Shown here piece by piece: positions 4,548 through 7,777 of a stretch of DNA of 7,777 nucleotides. Each line of letters opens with the position of its first letter. Positions within the stretch are counted from its first letter, which is position 1. A model generated the notes under the pieces. The model saw only the letters and a list, made by a program, of their open reading frames with translations. It had not been told where the DNA came from and did not search any database. Origin of the DNA: Bacteroidia bacterium. GTDB taxonomy: Bacteria; Bacteroidota; Bacteroidia; Chitinophagales; Saprospiraceae. The translations under genes and the position numbers were made by a program. Location: assembly GCA_030432855.1 (NCBI GenBank), contig JAUILM010000259.1, positions 1 through 7,777 of the forward strand. Direction: 5' to 3'.

Positions 4548-5936
4548 ATGAAGAACACTACTATTCTCGTTATCGGACTCCTTCTGGCAGCCCTTGCTGC
4601 CTGGTATTTTCTCAAAGGTGACACAATTACCAATACGGGTCAGATCATTACCACAGAAGTGACGCAGGGTCCTTTCAAAATATTTGTCAACGCCACGGGT
4701 GAACTCAAGGCTAAAAGATCAGTGAAAGTCCACGGTCCGCAGGGGATGCGATCAGTAGGTATCTATCAAACGAACATCACTGAGTTGATTCCTGAGGGTA
4801 CCATGGTGAAGGCCGGAGATTTTGTGGCAAGCCTGGACAAGACCGAACTCGCTAACAAGATGCAGGAGGTGCAGACAGAGATTGAAAAGATTCAAACTCA
4901 GTATGAGCAAACGAAGATTGACACCACGATCGAACTAAAAGAAATCCGCGATGAAATTGCCAATCTCGAATTTTCCATGCAACAGGAAGAGCTGGAGATC
5001 GAGAAGAATCGATTTGAGCCCGATATGATTATTGAGCAGTCTAAGCTCAAACTGGAGAAATCTGAGCGAGATTATGCACAGCTTATCGATAAGCTAAAAC
5101 TCAAAAAGATTCAGTCTGAGGCTAAGATGGGAGAAATTGATGCTAATCTCAGGCAGCAGACTAACAAGATGCAGCAGTATGAAACCATCGCTATGGACTT
5201 CACCGTGATGGCTCCTGAGGATGGAATGCTTATCTATGAGCGTACCTGGAACGGGAAAAAAGGTCCGGGATCGCAGATTAGTGCCTGGGATCCGGTCGTG
5301 GCCGAGCTTCCTGATTTGTCAGATTTCATCTCGGTCATTTATGTGAATGAGGTAGACATCAGCAAAGTGAAGAAGGGACAAACGGTAGATATAAAAGTGG
5401 ATGCTTTTCCTGAGAAAGGCTTTAAGGGATACGTAAGTGACGTGGCGAATATAGGACAGCAGCTAAGGAATCAGGATGCTAAGGTGTTTGAAGTAACGGT
5501 GCAACTCAATGAAATTGATAGTGTACTGCGACCCGCTATGACGACGAGCAATGAGGTTCTGGTTTACTCTTACGATGACGTACTGTCGATCCCTCTGGAG
5601 GCATATCAAAAAAGTGATAGCCTCGAATATATCGTGAAAAAGGTCGGTAAAAACTATGTGAGGCAAGAAGTTATCGCCCATGTAGCTAATGATGATGAAA
5701 TTATTATTGCAGCGGGCATCTCTCCTGAAGATATTGTTTGCCTCACCTTTCCTCCCAATCTTCCTGAGCTATCCATTGAAATGCTGGATGAAGTGGTGAA
5801 AAGAGAAACCCGGGAGAAATTAAAAATTGCAGTAGTCGAACGTCAAAAGCATGAACGCGATCTGGCGGCAAAAGTGAAAGATGATGTACGGCAACGTGAA
5901 AACTTTGGTTCTTCCGGTATGATCATCTTCAATTGA
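4548..5936 (+). CDS. HlyD/MacA-type periplasmic adaptor of a tripartite exporter
   Basis: Membrane-fusion protein joining an inner-membrane transporter to a TolC channel. A single N-terminal membrane anchor (about 5-22) is followed by the first lipoyl half (about 35-97: VNATGELKAKRSVKVHGP, then EGTMVKAGDFVASLD). A long charged helical hairpin (about 98-212, rich in Glu, Lys, Gln) should contact TolC. The second lipoyl half has VMAPEDGMLIYE (220-231). A beta-barrel (about 255-340, with VNEVDISKVKKGQTVDIKVD) and a membrane-proximal domain (about 341-405) follow. The last 50 residues form a highly charged, probably helical tail ending in SSGMIIFN. At 462 residues it is longer than classic MacA, mainly through this tail. 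The start is the ATG that precedes the anchor. The permease begins six bases after the stop, which ties the two functionally. The exported substrate is unknown. Confidence 0.92.
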   Translation: MKNTTILVIGLLLAALAAWYFLKGDTITNTGQIITTEVTQGPFKIFVNATGELKAKRSVKVHGPQGMRSVGIYQTNITELIPEGTMVKAGDFVASLDKTELANKMQEVQTEIEKIQTQYEQTKIDTTIELKEIRDEIANLEFSMQQEELEIEKNRFEPDMIIEQSKLKLEKSERDYAQLIDKLKLKKIQSEAKMGEIDANLRQQTNKMQQYETIAMDFTVMAPEDGMLIYERTWNGKKGPGSQISAWDPVVAELPDLSDFISVIYVNEVDISKVKKGQTVDIKVDAFPEKGFKGYVSDVANIGQQLRNQDAKVFEVTVQLNEIDSVLRPAMTTSNEVLVYSYDDVLSIPLEAYQKSDSLEYIVKKVGKNYVRQEVIAHVANDDEIIIAAGISPEDIVCLTFPPNLPELSIEMLDEVVKRETREKLKIAVVERQKHERDLAAKVKDDVRQRENFGSSGMIIFN

Positions 5937-5942
5937 CCTGAT

Positions 5943-7274
5943 ATGGAGTCGGTTTTACTCAATTTCAGGTTGGCAATAGAAGGTATATTCCAAAATAAAC
6001 TTCGTTCCTTCCTGACCGCACTGGGGATCATTTTTGGTGTAGCCGCCGTGATCGCTATGCTGGGCATCGGTAGCGGGGCCAAGCAATCAATCCTGGAGCA
6101 ACTAAGCCTCATCGGTGCTAACAGCATTGTAGTAAAGGCTAAAGTACCAACACAGCAGTCCATGGGAGATGAATCTGAATCCGACGGTGTGGATCTGGAT
6201 CAGGATGCATTGAAAGGATACACGCCCGGGCTTTCGCTTGATGATATGAATGCCCTACGGCTTATCATGCCCACTACCGACAAGATCAGCCCTGAGATTG
6301 TCGAAGAAATGATTGTTATCCATGATCAAAGTAGTCAAAGGGCACGATGTGTCGGCATTACGAATGACTTCTTTGCTATCAATAATCTGGATGTGGAAGT
6401 AGGACAACAATTTCATGAGAAACACTTTGAAATTGGATCTAACGTATGTATCCTGGGACACGCTCTGGCCACGAAGCTCTTTAAAGGTGAAAACCCGATG
6501 GGTCAACAGGTAAAATGTGGTAATACCTGGTTTAAAGTCATCGGCCTGCTGAAGCCCAGAAGAATTCAGAAATCCAAGATAGAGGAGCTCAGTATTCGAG
6601 ATTACAATGATGACGTTTATATACCTATCCAATCCTTTCTATTGCGGGTCAATAATCGAAAAAGGATTGATGAATCAGATGTGATCCGTGGCAGACAGCA
6701 GGGAAATGATCAATTGGAAAACTATCATCAGATAGACCGAGCTGTCATTCGGATTACGGAGCCCGGATATGTAGAGCCCAGTGCCGAACTCATCTCCAGA
6801 GTCCTGAGAAGAAGACACAATGATAAGATTGACTTTGAAATCGAAGTACCGGAGCTCTTAATCAAGCAACAGCAACAGACACAGGAGACTTTAAATTTTG
6901 TACTGGCGGTCATTGCCGGTATATCACTACTGGTTGGTGGCATAGGCATTATGAATATCATGCTGGCCAGTGTACTCGAGCGCATTAAGGAAATTGGTAT
7001 CCGTCGCTCGCTAGGTGCCCGCCAGCGGGATGTGGTTCTGCAGTTTCTCTTTGAAGCCGTGGCGATAAGTTTGATCGGAGGCTTGCTCGGTGTCATCTTA
7101 GGTATTGTATCTGCCCGAGTTATTGCTTCTTCTGCAGATATCCCTACCCATATTACCTGGTGGTCGGTGGCGATTTCATTTGTGGTTGCAGCCGGGATAG
7201 GATTGATATTTGGCTTGCTTCCGGCAAAAAGAGCCTCCGAACTAGATCCGATTACCGCCCTACGAAGTGATTAA
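5943..7274 (+). CDS. MacB/FtsX-type ABC transporter permease
   Basis: Inner-membrane permease of the MacB type, which uses ATP hydrolysis by a partner to drive the adaptor-channel assembly instead of moving substrate through its own membrane helices. Four membrane segments fit the family: about 22-44, then a large periplasmic MacB_PCD domain (about 45-315), then about 317-340, 366-390 and 405-427. FtsX motifs are clear: ERIKEIGIRRSLGARQRDV (346-364), and LPAKRASELDPITALRSD at the very C-terminus (426-443). The periplasmic domain opens with an acidic insert (about 75-90, ESESDGVDLDQDA). There is no nucleotide-binding domain fused to it, and no Walker motif anywhere in it, so a separate ATPase is required. 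Length 443 is somewhat above the usual 400-410 because of the insert. The gene lies between the adaptor and the TolC gene; all three should be one transcript. Confidence 0.94.
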   Translation: MESVLLNFRLAIEGIFQNKLRSFLTALGIIFGVAAVIAMLGIGSGAKQSILEQLSLIGANSIVVKAKVPTQQSMGDESESDGVDLDQDALKGYTPGLSLDDMNALRLIMPTTDKISPEIVEEMIVIHDQSSQRARCVGITNDFFAINNLDVEVGQQFHEKHFEIGSNVCILGHALATKLFKGENPMGQQVKCGNTWFKVIGLLKPRRIQKSKIEELSIRDYNDDVYIPIQSFLLRVNNRKRIDESDVIRGRQQGNDQLENYHQIDRAVIRITEPGYVEPSAELISRVLRRRHNDKIDFEIEVPELLIKQQQQTQETLNFVLAVIAGISLLVGGIGIMNIMLASVLERIKEIGIRRSLGARQRDVVLQFLFEAVAISLIGGLLGVILGIVSARVIASSADIPTHITWWSVAISFVVAAGIGLIFGLLPAKRASELDPITALRSD

Positions 7275-7292
7275 GAAATAAATTATCCCAGG

Positions 7293-7777
7293 ATGAATTG
7301 GAAGATCATTGCCCTTTTACTGTCTTTTCATACGGTACTCAGTGCCCAGATGGAAACCATCACAATTACACTTCCGGAAGTGATTCAAATCGCTCAGGGT
7401 GAAGCACCGGTCGCACTGATTGCAAGAACACGGCTTAGTAACAACTATTGGAGGTATCAGTCATTTCTGGGTGACTACAAACCTCAGCTTAGTTTCAACT
7501 CCGGTATTACTCTGGACAGGACGATCGATGTCGTGACTCTGGATGATGGAAGTGATATCTTTATCAACCGATCCCAAACGAATAGCAACCTCGGCATAGA
7601 GATGAGTCAACGGGTACCCCAAACGGGAGGTTTTTTCTATGCCCGTACAGGTTTGAGACGCATTGATTTGTTTCGTGACGGCTCAGTGAATAAATCGTAT
7701 CTGGCTACACCTCTCATTTTTGGATTTGATCAGCCCATCTTTCAGTTTAATAGCGATAAATGGCTTCGGAGACTTTC
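7293..7777 (+). CDS. TolC-family outer-membrane channel, N-terminal part
   Basis: Outer-membrane factor that forms the exit duct of the exporter. The visible 161 residues begin with a signal peptide (IIALLLSFHTVLSA, likely cleaved after A18) and continue with TLPEVIQIAQGEAP (26-39), the usual TolC-type opening helix. SNNYWRYQSFLGDYKPQLSF follows, then strands and turns leading to the QPIF motif (147-150) with F-N-S-D-K-W after it, as in Bacteroidota TolC proteins. The gene runs off the right edge, so the second half is not seen. The ATG at 7293 lies 18 bp after the permease stop and is the first start giving the signal peptide. Its place behind adaptor and permease supports a dedicated channel for this exporter. 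Confidence 0.9.
   Translation, partial: MNWKIIALLLSFHTVLSAQMETITITLPEVIQIAQGEAPVALIARTRLSNNYWRYQSFLGDYKPQLSFNSGITLDRTIDVVTLDDGSDIFINRSQTNSNLGIEMSQRVPQTGGFFYARTGLRRIDLFRDGSVNKSYLATPLIFGFDQPIFQFNSDKWLRRL

Noticed and set aside
6728..7096. 122-codon minus-strand ORF inside the permease gene
   Set aside because: It is the mirror of a strongly supported permease region and shows low-complexity Ser/Cys/Met composition typical of a shadow frame.
1..7777. Mobile elements, CRISPR, tRNA or a defence system
   Set aside because: No tandem spaced repeats, transposase, integrase, tRNA-like cloverleaf or nuclease/toxin motifs were seen; the genes are typical core-genome families.

Overview
The window reads as ordinary chromosomal DNA from a member of the Bacteroidota, probably a Cytophaga- or Saprospira-like environmental lineage (genus not determinable). 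Three things suggest this. The protein families are typical of the phylum: an M50 protease with the HELGHF and WLPLGGYVKISGMIDESMD signatures, a stand-alone exported DUF4159 protein, a small DUF3467 protein and a MacB-type permease with an acidic insert. Genes mostly lack a Shine-Dalgarno sequence. Intergenic regions carry TAnnTTTG-like -7 elements. Base composition looks even across the window. I see no insertion sequence, phage gene, CRISPR array, tRNA or rRNA.

Left part (1-2123). The 5' end of an rseP-like site-2 protease runs leftward off the window. Divergent from it is a two-gene unit: rsmE (16S rRNA m3U1498 methyltransferase), then, six bases later and from a GTG start, an exported DUF4159 protein. 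This unit meets a leftward PspC-domain gene tail to tail with a 5-bp gap.

Middle part (2124-4547). A leftward gene for a 138-residue exported or anchored protein with a degenerate PKD-like domain lies upstream of pspC. The two are separated by 105 bp that hold a 19-bp near-perfect palindrome. Rightward, from a promoter-bearing region, come a DUF3467 gene and a PLP-dependent class I aminotransferase 42 bp behind it. A 207-bp gap with two adjacent small inverted repeats follows.

Right part (4548-7777). A tripartite export operon is visible: a HlyD/MacA-type adaptor, a MacB/FtsX-type permease and the start of a TolC-type outer-membrane channel, with gaps of 6 and 18 bp. Together they should bridge both membranes. 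The ATPase that must drive the permease is not in the window and could lie beyond the right edge.

The window does not show a clearly novel defence or mobile system. The most useful leads are the 19-bp palindrome before pspC, the orphan PKD-like protein beside it, the paired hairpins before the export operon, and the missing ATPase.
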